NCBI GenBank assembly: GCA_000720845.1
Contig: JODU01000017.1
Coordinates: forward strand, 62,001-126,000
Reading direction: 5' to 3'
Source: Kitasatospora aureofaciens
GTDB taxonomy: Bacteria; Actinomycetota; Actinomycetes; Streptomycetales; Streptomycetaceae
DNA length: 64,000 bases
In this document: one piece after another, positions 17,957-26,322 of the stretch
Position numbering within the stretch: position 1 is the stretch's first letter
Layout: each line of letters opens with the position of its first letter
Position numbers and translations under genes: made by a program
The notes under the pieces: generated by a model
What the model saw: only the letters and a program-made list of their open reading frames with translations
Told to the model about the DNA's origin: nothing
Database searches by the model: none

Positions 17957-18184
17957 TCAGCTGATGGTCTGTCCGTCGTGGGTGCCGCCCCGGCAGAGCG
18001 TCGTGAAGGAGCCGGTCCCGTCCCCGTCCGCCGAAATGATGATCACTCCGCCGCCCTCGATGCACTCGGTCGCCGTCACATCGCCCGGAAGGTGCGCGGC
18101 GCGCGGCATCGAGGCATGCGCCCCGGAGGTGCCCAGGAGAGACACGGCCAGGGCCGCGATCACAGTGCACGACGACTTGCGCAT
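17957..18184 (-). CDS. Small secreted protein, unknown function
   Basis: 75 residues. It has a clear signal peptide (MRKSSCTVIAALAVSLLG, cleavage near AHA, residue 24) and then a short Gly/Thr-rich mature part with two Cys (ATECIEGGG and TTLCRGG) that could form one disulfide. GAAGGAG lies nine bases before the ATG. I recognise no function; small exported beta-rich proteins of this kind are frequent in Streptomyces. It is upstream of the catalase on the same strand, 134 bases away, but the SigB-like promoter lies between them. Confidence 0.65.
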   Translation of the reverse strand: MRKSSCTVIAALAVSLLGTSGAHASMPRAAHLPGDVTATECIEGGGVIIISADGDGTGSFTTLCRGGTHDGQTIS

Positions 18185-18291
18185 GGGTACGGCTCCTTCT
18201 CACCGGTGCCGTCCCAGCGTCACCGGCCCGGGCGCGGCACGCCACCGGGGACGCGCGCACGGGGGAGGGGCATGAGACAGGGCGCATGCGG

Positions 18292-18326
18292 GAGGGCCCC
18301 GACCGCGGACACGGGTCGGGGCCCTC
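18292..18326. terminator. 13-bp perfect hairpin ending the sugar-uptake operon
   Basis: GAGGGCCCCGACC (18292-18304) pairs with GGTCGGGGCCCTC (18314-18326) around a 9-base loop, 15 bases past the stop of the DUF2264 gene. Confidence 0.8.
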
Positions 18327-18341
18327 GAAACGCGTACCGGC

Positions 18342-20237
18342 CTATGCCTCGGTGTGCGTCACCCCCACCGGCTCGAACGAGACCCGGGTGCGGGCACCGT
18401 CGGCCGCCCAGACCACCTCCACGCCGTCCTTCCCCGGCACCACCTCCGCGACGGCATCGGCGGCCGGGACGCTCACGGGTTCGCCGGTCAGCGCGGCCAG
18501 ACTCACGTGCACGGAGGTGCCGCCGGCCGCGCCGGACAGCCGGGGCAGCTCCGCCCACGGCACGTACGCGGTGCCCTGCGGGGCGCGCACGGTCTCCGCC
18601 TCGGGCTCCCAGCCGTACAGGCCGTGCAGCGCGGAGGTCAGGGGCTCCTCGGGACCGGTGGCCCAGCCGGTGTGGGTGACCCGTGCCCCGGGCGGCGCCC
18701 CGACCACCCGGTGCACCCGCAGCTCGTACGGCCCCCGGGCCACCGTGACGCTCTCCACCCGCAGACCCGGCACCATCGGCGGCCCGGCCGCGAAGACGGG
18801 CCGGTGCCAGGACGCCGCCCAGCCCCAGCCGTCGCCGTGCCCCGCCCCCAGCGGATGGATCCGGCGTCGCACAGTGGACCGGCCGTCCACCTCGACCGAC
18901 AGGTGGTTGTCCGGCACGTTCTCCCGCGCCGTGGGGCCAGTCCGGGTCGAATAGGCCTGGCGGCCGTAGTGCGGGTCGTCCTCGGCGGCCGACTCGCCCT
19001 CGTGCGGGCGGACATGGTCGCTGCCGTGGTTGTGCAGCCGTACGATCCCGTCGCCGCTGGTCGCCTGCACCAGCAGCCCCGGCGCGGGCAGGGCGAGGAC
19101 CCGGTCCCCTTCCTCCACCGGCGCGGGCTCCTCCGGCGCCGTCCACAGCGGGTGGTCCGCCGGGGCCAGGAGCGACACGAAGGCCTTCGACGCCCAGTAC
19201 GGGGAGGCCGGACCCGAGTAGGACTGAAGGGTCGCTTCGTGCGGTCCGTACCAGCCGGCGCTCAGCACCCCCTCGTCCGTCAGCGCCCCGCGGTCCACGA
19301 AGTACCGCAGGCTGCCGCTGACCAGCCGCCGCGAGGCACCCGGCGTCAGCGGGGTGTGCCCGGTCAGCGCGCCCAGGCCCACGGCCGCCGACGCGGCGAA
19401 ACGGTAGGTGAGAGAGCGGCCGAAGTGCAGCGGCGCCCCGTCGGAGCCGAACATCAGGGCGAAGCCGTCCAGGTGGGCGCGCAACCGTTCCCCGTAGAGG
19501 GCGAGGGCGTCGGTGTCGCCGCCGAGGTGGGCGTCGAGCACCGGGTAGAGGTGCAGCGCCCAGCCGTTGTAGTGGTCGAAGGCGCGTCCGTCGCCGTCGG
19601 CGTACCAGCCCCCGCCCCGGTACCAGCCCTCCATCAGCTCCAGCGCCCGGTGCCGGGCGGCGGCCGTCTCGGCGTCGCCCCGGCCGACCGACTCCAGGAA
19701 CCCGGCCACCGTATAGGGGAACAGGTACCAGTTGTTCGGCGCCGGCACGTGCCGCAGCGCCCCGCGCAGCCATTCCTCCACCCGGTCCTGCACGGCGGAG
19801 TCGAGGTGCTTCCACAGCCACGGCGCGGTCAGCCGCAGCCCCAGCGCCACCGAGGCCGACTCCACCATGGGCTGGCCCTGCACGTCGTGGTCGAGGATCA
19901 GCGGCCAGGACTCGGTGTCGTCGCGGCCGGGGGAGCGGGTGCCCGATGCCAGGCCCTCGGCGTACCGGTCCAGCCAGCCGTGCGGGTCCGCGCCGTCCGC
20001 ACCCGCGACGCGGAAGCCCGCGGCGAGGAAGGTCCGCGCGAAGCCCTCCAGACCGTCGGAGCGCACCCCCGAGCGCGAGGGCCGTCCCGGCAGGTCGAGC
20101 AGGGCGCGGCCCGGGGTGCTCCAGCGCCACGCGGCCCACAGCAGCCCGTCCGCGACGGCCTCCCAGTGGGCCCGGGTGTAACCGGTGTACGGGCTCGACG
20201 CACGGTCCTCGGTGGGCAGTTCGAACGGGATGCTCAT
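18342..20237 (-). CDS. DUF2264-domain protein, probable carbohydrate-active enzyme
   Basis: 631 residues, no signal peptide, so cytosolic. The N-terminal 350 residues have the helix-rich toroid look of DUF2264 (TRAHWEAVADGLLWAAWRWS, NNWYLFPYTVAGFLESVG, GWYADGDGRAFDHYNGWALH, GRSLTYRFAASAAVGL, SYSGPASPYWASKAF). The rest looks like a beta-sandwich (WGWAASWHRPVF, ELRVHRVVGAPPGARV). I recall DUF2264 proteins being assigned to carbohydrate-active families, possibly uronic-acid-specific, but the activity here is unknown. It is the last gene of a sugar ABC operon and overlaps the upstream dehydrogenase by ATGA, so it most likely processes the imported saccharide in the cytosol. Confidence 0.8.
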   Translation of the reverse strand: MSIPFELPTEDRASSPYTGYTRAHWEAVADGLLWAAWRWSTPGRALLDLPGRPSRSGVRSDGLEGFARTFLAAGFRVAGADGADPHGWLDRYAEGLASGTRSPGRDDTESWPLILDHDVQGQPMVESASVALGLRLTAPWLWKHLDSAVQDRVEEWLRGALRHVPAPNNWYLFPYTVAGFLESVGRGDAETAAARHRALELMEGWYRGGGWYADGDGRAFDHYNGWALHLYPVLDAHLGGDTDALALYGERLRAHLDGFALMFGSDGAPLHFGRSLTYRFAASAAVGLGALTGHTPLTPGASRRLVSGSLRYFVDRGALTDEGVLSAGWYGPHEATLQSYSGPASPYWASKAFVSLLAPADHPLWTAPEEPAPVEEGDRVLALPAPGLLVQATSGDGIVRLHNHGSDHVRPHEGESAAEDDPHYGRQAYSTRTGPTARENVPDNHLSVEVDGRSTVRRRIHPLGAGHGDGWGWAASWHRPVFAAGPPMVPGLRVESVTVARGPYELRVHRVVGAPPGARVTHTGWATGPEEPLTSALHGLYGWEPEAETVRAPQGTAYVPWAELPRLSGAAGGTSVHVSLAALTGEPVSVPAADAVAEVVPGKDGVEVVWAADGARTRVSFEPVGVTHTEA

Positions 20238-21265
20238 GCCAGGAACGCCAGCCTTTCGCGTCGTACGGGATGGAGGAAGCCGGAACCGGACGCCCAGCGG
20301 GTCGTCTCGGCCAGCGCGAGGTCGGCGAGACGGCGCCACTCGTTGCCCTCGGAACCGGCGAGGTGCGGGGTGATCAGGGCGTGCTCGCAGTCCCACAGCG
20401 GATGGTCCGGCGGAAGCACCTCGGGATCGGTGACGTCGAGGACCGCGCGGATGCGGCCCGCCAGCACGGCGTCGGTGAGCGCGTCCTGGTCGATCACCGC
20501 GCCCCGGGACGTGTTGATCAGCACCGCGTCGGCCGGCATCGCCTCGATCAGCGAACGGCTCACCAGACCACGGGTCGTGGGAAGCAGCGGGGTGTGCACA
20601 CTGACGGTGTCGCAGCGCGCGAACAGCTCCGGCAGCGTCACGTTCTCGACGCCCAGTCCGGCGGCCTCCGCGTCCGTGACGTACGGGTCGTGCAGCAGGA
20701 CGTCGACGTCGTGCGCCCGCAGCAGCTCGACGACCCGGCGGCCGATCAGCGACGCCGACAGGATGCCGACCGTACGGCGGTAGTTGCCGACGCCGCGCGG
20801 GGTGCGCAGCCAGTTGCCGCGGGTCCGGGAGACCTGGAAGTCGCGGGCCCGCTCCAGCACCCGCTTGCCGGTGAGCAGGATCATGCCGAGGGTGTACTCG
20901 GCCACCGGCAGGGCGTTGGCCGCGGCGGCCGAGGAAACCTCGACCCCGCGCTCCCAGCACGCGTCCGTGACGTGCCCGCGGACACTGCCCGCCGTGTGCA
21001 CCACGGCCCGCAGCCGGGGCGCCGCCCGCAGCACCTCCGCGTCCAGCGGCGGACAGCCCCACCCGGTGATCAGCACCTCGACGTCCGCCAGCACGGATCT
21101 CGCCCGCGCCGTGGTCAGGTCGTCGAGCACCGGGAACGGCGCGAGGTCGCAGACCCGGCGGAAGGCGGCGAGCGACTGCGGGTCGAGGACGGCCGAGGCG
21201 GCGTCCGGGGACATGGCCACGGCGGCACGGGGCCGGAAGCCGGGTCCGGGGGCGTGCACGGTCAC
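20234..21265 (-). CDS. D-isomer-specific 2-hydroxyacid dehydrogenase
   Basis: 343 residues, cytosolic NAD-dependent oxidoreductase. The NAD fold is present in a divergent form (VGILSASLIGRRVVELL in place of the usual GxGxxG, about 160-176). Family blocks are DTVSVHTPLLPTTRGLVSRS, LINTSRGAVIDQDAL, LDVTDPEVLPPDHPLW and the catalytic His block ALITPHLAGSEGNEWRR. The GTG at 21265 overlaps the upstream permease stop (GTGA), and its stop overlaps the next ATG. In this operon it probably acts on a sugar acid or a keto/hydroxy acid derived from the imported saccharide. The altered glycine motif (GILSASLIG) is worth noting. Confidence 0.85.
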   Translation of the reverse strand: MTVHAPGPGFRPRAAVAMSPDAASAVLDPQSLAAFRRVCDLAPFPVLDDLTTARARSVLADVEVLITGWGCPPLDAEVLRAAPRLRAVVHTAGSVRGHVTDACWERGVEVSSAAAANALPVAEYTLGMILLTGKRVLERARDFQVSRTRGNWLRTPRGVGNYRRTVGILSASLIGRRVVELLRAHDVDVLLHDPYVTDAEAAGLGVENVTLPELFARCDTVSVHTPLLPTTRGLVSRSLIEAMPADAVLINTSRGAVIDQDALTDAVLAGRIRAVLDVTDPEVLPPDHPLWDCEHALITPHLAGSEGNEWRRLADLALAETTRWASGSGFLHPVRRERLAFLA

Positions 21266-22125
21266 TTGACGGCTCCGGCGGTCAGGCCGCTGCGCCAGAA
21301 ACGCTGGAGCAGCACGAAGGCGAGGATGAGCGGCAGCACGGCGAGCAGCGAGCCCATGATGACCACGGGGTAGTACTCGGGCGACACGGACGCCGAACTG
21401 TTCCACTGGTACAGGCCGAGACTGACGGGATACAGGTCCTGGTCGGACAGCATCACCATGGGCAGGAAGAAGTTGTTCCAGATCGCGGTCAGCTGGAACA
21501 GGAAGACGGTGATCAGGCCGGGGCCCAGCATCCTGAGCGCCACCCGGGCGTACGTGGTCAGCTCCCCGGCCCCGTCCACGCGCGCCGCCTCCAGGACCTC
21601 GTCGGGCACGTAGCCCCGCGCGAAGATCCGCCCGAGGTAGACGCCGAAGGGATTGAACAGCACCGGGATGAACACCGCCCAGAAGGTGTTGACCAGGCCG
21701 GCCTCGGAGGCCATCAGGTACAGCGGCAGCGCGAGCACCGTCTGCGGCACCATGACCGCCGCCAGCACCAGGCCGAACAGCTTCTCCTTGTGCCGGAAGC
21801 GGTACTTGTCGAAGGCGTAGCCGCAGGCCACGCTCACCAGCGCGCCGACGGCGGCGCCGATCACCGCGTACAGCAGGCTGTTGACGTACCAGCGGCCGTA
21901 CAGCCCGCCGTCCATGGCGAAGACGTCGTTGAGGTTCCGCAGCAAGGAGAAGTCGCTCAGGGACAGCAGGTCGCTGCTGAACAGCGCGTCCCGGTTCTTG
22001 GTGGAGGCCAGCACCAGCCACAGGACCGGCAACAGGGTGTAGAGGACGGAGACGGCGACGACCACGTTGACGGTCGCCCGGCCCAGCAGCCTGGGGCGGA
22101 GCAGGGAGCTGTCGGTGGCGCTCAT
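21262..22125 (-). CDS. Carbohydrate ABC transporter permease (MalG type)
   Basis: 287 residues with six predicted membrane helices and the EAA loop DEVLEAARVDGAGELTTYAR before the fifth helix. Together with the MalF-type permease just upstream (ATGA overlap) it forms the channel of a CUT1 sugar importer. The C-terminus FWRSGLTAGAVK is typical of MalG proteins. No ATPase gene accompanies it; in Streptomyces a shared ATPase such as MsiK usually energises such systems. Confidence 0.9.
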   Translation of the reverse strand: MSATDSSLLRPRLLGRATVNVVVAVSVLYTLLPVLWLVLASTKNRDALFSSDLLSLSDFSLLRNLNDVFAMDGGLYGRWYVNSLLYAVIGAAVGALVSVACGYAFDKYRFRHKEKLFGLVLAAVMVPQTVLALPLYLMASEAGLVNTFWAVFIPVLFNPFGVYLGRIFARGYVPDEVLEAARVDGAGELTTYARVALRMLGPGLITVFLFQLTAIWNNFFLPMVMLSDQDLYPVSLGLYQWNSSASVSPEYYPVVIMGSLLAVLPLILAFVLLQRFWRSGLTAGAVK

Positions 22126-23108
22126 CGGGCCTCCTCGGAGTCGGCGCGGCTGGTGAAGCGGGTGACGCCGTAGGACAGGGCGATGGTGCACACCAGCAGG
22201 ACCACCGAGGCGGCCGCGGCGAGGCTGTAGTTGTTGCGGGTGAAGGCCGCGTCGTAGATGTACATGCTGGGCGAGAACCGCGAGTTGATCATCGGGGAGG
22301 ACTGGCTGAGCAGCATCGGCTCGGTGAACAGCTGGAGCGCCCAGATCAGGGTGAAGATCGCGACCATCACGATGGAGGCCCGCACCAGCGGTGTCTTGAC
22401 CTGGAGGGCGGTGCGCACCGGCCCGGCGCCGTCGACGACGGACGCCTCGATCACCTCGCGCGGCACGGCCTGGAGGGCGGCGTAGAAGACCACCATGTTG
22501 TAGCCCAGGTTGCTCCACAGGGCGATGTTCACGATGGACGGGAGGACCGTGTGCACGCCCAGGAAGTCGATCGTGATGTCGCCCTTCGCGAACAGCTCGA
22601 TGACCGGGCTGATGCCGGGCGTGTACAGGTACAGCCAGATCAGCGCCGCGATGATGCCGGGCACCGCGTGCGGCAGGAAGAGGCCGAGTTGGGCGAGGGC
22701 GCGCAGCCGGACCACGCCGGAGTCGAGCAGCAGGGCGAGCGCGAGGGCGCCGACGACCATCAGCGGGATGTAGATGAGGCAGTACAGGGCGACCGTGCCG
22801 AGCCCGCCGAGGAAGGTGGGGTCGGTGAGGACGGCCGCGTAGGAGCGCAGTCCGACGAAGACCGTGCGCTCGGGGCCGAAGCCGAGACCGGGCTGGTCGT
22901 CGCTGAAGAAGCTGAGGTAGACGGCGGTGCCGACGGGAATCAGGAAGACGGTGACCAGCAGGGCGAAGAACGGCGTCATGAGGACGCCTGCGGCGGTCAG
23001 TTGACGGCGTTTGGCCGCTCTGCGGGCACGCAGCCCGGAGGCGGGGCCGTCCGGGGCGGTGGCGCGGGACGTGCCGGTCACCACCCGTGCGGGGGTCGTC
23101 GTGGTCAT
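22122..23108 (-). CDS. Carbohydrate ABC transporter permease (MalF type)
   Basis: 328 residues: a Thr/Ala/Arg-rich cytosolic N-terminus, then six helices starting LTAAGVLMTPFFALLVTVFL, and the EAA loop PREVIEASVVDGAGPVRTALQ. It is the inner-membrane partner of the MalG-type permease that follows. The ATG at 23108 lies 26 bases after the binding-protein stop. Confidence 0.9.
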   Translation of the reverse strand: MTTTTPARVVTGTSRATAPDGPASGLRARRAAKRRQLTAAGVLMTPFFALLVTVFLIPVGTAVYLSFFSDDQPGLGFGPERTVFVGLRSYAAVLTDPTFLGGLGTVALYCLIYIPLMVVGALALALLLDSGVVRLRALAQLGLFLPHAVPGIIAALIWLYLYTPGISPVIELFAKGDITIDFLGVHTVLPSIVNIALWSNLGYNMVVFYAALQAVPREVIEASVVDGAGPVRTALQVKTPLVRASIVMVAIFTLIWALQLFTEPMLLSQSSPMINSRFSPSMYIYDAAFTRNNYSLAAAASVVLLVCTIALSYGVTRFTSRADSEEAR

Positions 23109-23134
23109 GGGGGTGTCACCTGCCTTTCGTCGGC

Positions 23135-24466
23135 TCAGGTGCTGCGCTGGGTGGTGGACAGGCCGAGGGCCTTGAGATCGGGCATGGTGCCCTCCTGCGC
23201 GGTGCGCAGCGACTCGACGAGGCTGCCCTGGCCGCCGCTGACGCGGGCGAAGGAGTCCTGCATGACCTTCTGGGTGGCGCTCATCCGCGGGCCCCAGAGC
23301 CACTGGTCGCCGATCTTCTCGGCCTCCTGCTCGAACAGGGCGTAGATGTCCTGACCGCCGTAGTACGAGCGGTCGAAGGCCTCTCGGCCCACCGCGACCA
23401 GGCCGGGCGCGGCCGGGTACTGGCTGCTGGTGCCGCTGGAGAGCCGGGCACGCAGGGCGTCGGGATGGGAGACCTGCCACTCGATGAACTCCATCGCGGC
23501 CTCCGGGTGCTCGCTGTCCTCGGTGACGGCGAAGGTCGAGCCGCCGTGGGTGCCGGCCGAGGGGCTGCCGGTGTCCCACTGCGGCAGCGGCGCGATCCGC
23601 CACTGGCCCTTCTGGCCGGGCCGCGCGTTCATCTGGGCGCCGGCGTCCCAGGCGCCGCTGAGGCGGGTCAGGACCAGCCCGTTGCCGATCTGCGCGTCGG
23701 ACTGCCTGCTCTCGACGGCGTTCATGAAGACGTCGTCCCGGTCGATCAGCCGCTGCCAGTACTCGGCGACCCGCCGGGAGGGCGCGTCGGCCAGCGAGAC
23801 GTTCCAGGCGCCCTTCGAGGTGTCGAACCACTGGGCGCCCGCCTGCCAGGCGTAGCAGGCGAACTGGGTCATCCCGTCGGTGGGGAAGAGCACCAGGCGG
23901 CGGTCGGGCGCCTTGCGGCGTACCGTCGCGGCCTGCTCGGCGAACTCGTCCCAGGTGCGGGCGACTTCCAGCCCGTAGCGGTCGAACAGGTCGGCGCGGT
24001 AGTGCATCACCATGGGCTCGACGTCCAGCGGCACCGCGAACACCCGGCGTTCGAAGGTGGTCAGGCCGAGCGCCTGCGGCAGCAGCTTGCGGCGCAGGCC
24101 GTCGCTCATCAGGTCGGTGATGTCGCGGGCGACGCCGTCGATGGCGAATCCGGGGACCTGCGGATACTCGAGGGTGGCGACGTCGGGCGCGTTTCCGGCC
24201 CGGGCGGCGTTGCTGAGCTTGGCGTAACCGCCCTGTCCACCGGAGGGGATCTGCTGGAACTCCACCTGGATGGTGCGGTGCGTGCGGTTGAACGCGTCGA
24301 CCACCTCCTGGCTGCCGCGCAGGGCGGACCAGAAGGTGATGCGCGTGGTGGTGCCCGTGCGGGCCGACGATGCGCCGTTCCCCCCACTGCAGGCGCTCGC
24401 GGCTCCTGCCAGGGGTAGGGCGGTCATCGCGGCGAGCACGGAGCGACGGCTGGGTCGTCCGGGCAT
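23135..24466 (-). CDS. Extracellular sugar-binding lipoprotein of ABC importer
   Basis: 443 residues. The N-terminus SRRSVLAAMTALPLAGAASAC combines a twin-arginine-like start with a lipobox (ASAC, Cys26), so the mature protein is lipid-anchored outside the membrane. The family-1 solute-binding fold is shown by ITFWSALRGSQEVVDAFNRT, KLSNAARAGNAPDVATLEY and SGAWDAGAQM. It captures the substrate for the two permeases downstream. GGAGG lies four bases before the ATG at 24466. The saccharide is unknown. Confidence 0.9.
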   Translation of the reverse strand: MPGRPSRRSVLAAMTALPLAGAASACSGGNGASSARTGTTTRITFWSALRGSQEVVDAFNRTHRTIQVEFQQIPSGGQGGYAKLSNAARAGNAPDVATLEYPQVPGFAIDGVARDITDLMSDGLRRKLLPQALGLTTFERRVFAVPLDVEPMVMHYRADLFDRYGLEVARTWDEFAEQAATVRRKAPDRRLVLFPTDGMTQFACYAWQAGAQWFDTSKGAWNVSLADAPSRRVAEYWQRLIDRDDVFMNAVESRQSDAQIGNGLVLTRLSGAWDAGAQMNARPGQKGQWRIAPLPQWDTGSPSAGTHGGSTFAVTEDSEHPEAAMEFIEWQVSHPDALRARLSSGTSSQYPAAPGLVAVGREAFDRSYYGGQDIYALFEQEAEKIGDQWLWGPRMSATQKVMQDSFARVSGGQGSLVESLRTAQEGTMPDLKALGLSTTQRST

Positions 24467-24543
24467 GGCGCCTCCGCGGCTCCTGCGGGTCCGCGTCGGT
24501 GCGGACACGACTCTTCGAGACACCGGAATCCTGAACGCCCTGA

Positions 24544-24593
24544 CTCAAACGGTCAATAGATCGATCAGAAGAAAATGAAACGCTCAAACGCTC
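24544..24593 (-). promoter_or_regulatory. Candidate operators upstream of the binding-protein gene
   Basis: The plus strand carries CTCAAACG at 24544-24551 and at 24583-24590. The second copy lies within a tandem repeat AAACGCTC-AAACGCTC (24578-24593). The same word, inverted as CGTTTGAG, is at 25720-25727 before the regulator gene. The region is AT-rich. These are likely sites for the DeoR/LacI hybrid regulator. Confidence 0.5.
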
Positions 24594-25695
24594 ATTCGGC
24601 GACTGGTTCGGTCAACCGGTCCGTCGATCCGCGCACCATCAGCCGCGGCAGGAGCTCCACCCGCCGGCCCGGCCGGCTGCCGGGCGCCCCGGCCAGCCGC
24701 TCCAGCAGCAGCTCCGCCGCCGCGTGCCCGACCTCGGCCTTCGGCGGCGACACGGCGGTCAGCGGCGGCGAGGCCAGACCGGCCACCACATCGTCGTACG
24801 CGACCACCGAGCAGTCCTCCGGCACCCGCACCCCCTCCTCCGCGAGCCGCTGCACGACCATCAGCGCGTCCACGTCGCCGTGCAGCACCATCGCGGTCGC
24901 CCCCACCTTGCGCATCAGCGCCGGCAGTTCGGCCATCTCGTCCCCGGAGTACGGCCCGTCGGCCCCGGCCTCCCGTGCGACCAGCGTCCACGCCCAGCGC
25001 TCCACCAGGGGATGCGCCCCGGCGATCCCGGTGAACGCGGCGCGCAGCGAGCGGGCGGTGGGGCTGTCGTGCCGGGTGGCGAACACCATGCGCCGGTGCC
25101 CCAGCCCCACCAGGTGCTCCACCGCCAGGTGCGCGCCGTACCAGTGGTCCGAGCACACCGCGTCCAGGGCGTGCAGTGCGCTGCCGCGCCACGGGCGCCG
25201 CTCCATCAGCACCGTCGGCACCCCGACCCCGGCCAGCCACTCGTGGTCGGCCTCCTCGTCGGCCCGGCCGCGCCAGCGCGGGGCGATCAGCAGTCCGTCC
25301 GCGCCGTCCGCCAGCGCCCGCTCCACCAGCGGGCGTTCGGCACCGGACGCCTGCGGCGCCAGGTGCAGGGCCATGCGCACTCCCGCCCGCTCCAGCACCG
25401 TGCGGGCCCCGTGCAGGGTCTCGGTCAGGTACGAGTGCCGCACGGGCACGACCACGGCCACCCGGTCCCCGGCCGCCGGAACCGCCTCGGCGACGATTTC
25501 CCGGGCCGGCAGCGTCGACCGCACGACCCCGTGCCCGCGGCTCAGTCTGCCCTCGCGCGTCAGCTCCTCTACGTCCCGGCGCACGGTGACCACCGAGACC
25601 TGCAACTCGTCGGCGAGGTCACGCACCCGCGCGGTGCCGCGCGCCTGGACCGCCGCCAGTATCCGCTGGCGCCTGAGATCGACCGGCTCCCGCAT
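24592..25695 (-). CDS. DeoR-type HTH regulator with LacI-like sugar-sensing domain
   Basis: 367 residues. The N-terminus is a DeoR winged helix-turn-helix (LRRQRILAAVQARG, then VRDLADELQVSVVTVRRDVE and EGRLSRGHG, about residues 8-58). It is fused to a periplasmic-binding-protein-like sensor: VAVVVPVRHSYLTETLHGA, VEHLVGLGHRRMVFA, VVAYDDVVAGLASPPLTAV and RLMVRGSTDRL. Such hybrids repress sugar operons and release DNA on binding the inducer. It lies first in the same-strand run before the ABC genes. Shared CTCAAACG words upstream of both itself and the binding protein support autoregulation and control of the operon. ATG 25695 with GGGGAG upstream. Confidence 0.85.
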   Translation of the reverse strand: MREPVDLRRQRILAAVQARGTARVRDLADELQVSVVTVRRDVEELTREGRLSRGHGVVRSTLPAREIVAEAVPAAGDRVAVVVPVRHSYLTETLHGARTVLERAGVRMALHLAPQASGAERPLVERALADGADGLLIAPRWRGRADEEADHEWLAGVGVPTVLMERRPWRGSALHALDAVCSDHWYGAHLAVEHLVGLGHRRMVFATRHDSPTARSLRAAFTGIAGAHPLVERWAWTLVAREAGADGPYSGDEMAELPALMRKVGATAMVLHGDVDALMVVQRLAEEGVRVPEDCSVVAYDDVVAGLASPPLTAVSPPKAEVGHAAAELLLERLAGAPGSRPGRRVELLPRLMVRGSTDRLTEPVAE

Positions 25696-25719
25696 CAGGT
25701 CTCCCCACCCGAGAATGTT

Positions 25720-25727
25720 CGTTTGAG
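25720..25727 (-). promoter_or_regulatory. Shared motif CGTTTGAG before the DeoR/LacI gene
   Basis: This 8-base word, part of CGTTTGAGCGA, repeats inverted at 24583-24590 and 24544-24551. It is 25 bases before the regulator's start and is a plausible autoregulatory site. Confidence 0.4.
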
Positions 25728-25774
25728 CGATTCTGCGCCATCATAACGATCGCTCGCCCCGGGTGCCGGTGTCC

Positions 25775-26077
25775 CTACGGTTCAGGGTCGGAGAGGAGGG
25801 GGCCCAGCGGGCCCAGGTCGAGGTTCAGGTCGGAGCGGCTCAGACCGTGCTGGGCGCACAGGTCGTCCATGCGCTCGTCGAGCAGCATGAGCGCCGTGCC
25901 CAGCCGGTCCTCCTGCTCCGCGCTCAGCGTCCCCTCGTCGAAGCGGCGCACGGCCTGGCGCTCCATGAGCTGGCGCAGCAGTTCCACCACGGTGAGGACC
26001 AGCGCGGCGAGATCGTTGGTGACCCGCTCGGGGTCCAGGTCGAGGGCGTGGGCGGCACGGCCCCGGGGCCCGGTCAC
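25775..26077 (-). CDS. gvpK: Gas vesicle protein GvpK
   Basis: 100 residues. It shows the GvpK core: LDLDPERVTNDLAALVLTVVELLRQLMERQAVRRFDEGTLS in order, ending with a short helical tail. GvpK is an accessory protein required for vesicle assembly or maturation. Its GTG at 26077 overlaps the gvpS stop by four bases. It is the last gene of the gvp operon. Confidence 0.9.
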   Translation of the reverse strand: MTGPRGRAAHALDLDPERVTNDLAALVLTVVELLRQLMERQAVRRFDEGTLSAEQEDRLGTALMLLDERMDDLCAQHGLSRSDLNLDLGPLGPLLSDPEP

Positions 26078-26322
26078 AGCGGCCCGCTGTCCGGCCAGGG
26101 GGCGGGCACCCGCTCGTTCACCGACGACAGCAGCGCGTGCAGGGAGATCCGCACCAGCGGCACGTCGGCGACAGCCAGGACCAGGTCGCCGCTGACCACG
26201 ACACCGGTCGCCAGCACCCGGTCCAGCAGGTCGACCAGGGGAACCCCGACCGGTGCGTACGGCTCCGGGCCGCCCCAGGGCACGGGGGCCGGGCCCGGCG
26301 TACGGGCGTCCGGGACGGTCAT
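26074..26322 (-). CDS. gvpS: Gas vesicle protein GvpS (GvpA-like)
   Basis: 82 residues. It carries a GvpA-family core (LVDLLDRVLATGVVVSGDLVL, then VPLVRISLHALLSSV) preceded by a Pro-rich leader. This is the minor GvpA paralogue found in actinobacterial clusters, thought to act in nucleation or capping of the shell. Its ATG overlaps the gvpL stop. Confidence 0.88.
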   Translation of the reverse strand: MTVPDARTPGPAPVPWGGPEPYAPVGVPLVDLLDRVLATGVVVSGDLVLAVADVPLVRISLHALLSSVNERVPAPWPDSGPL

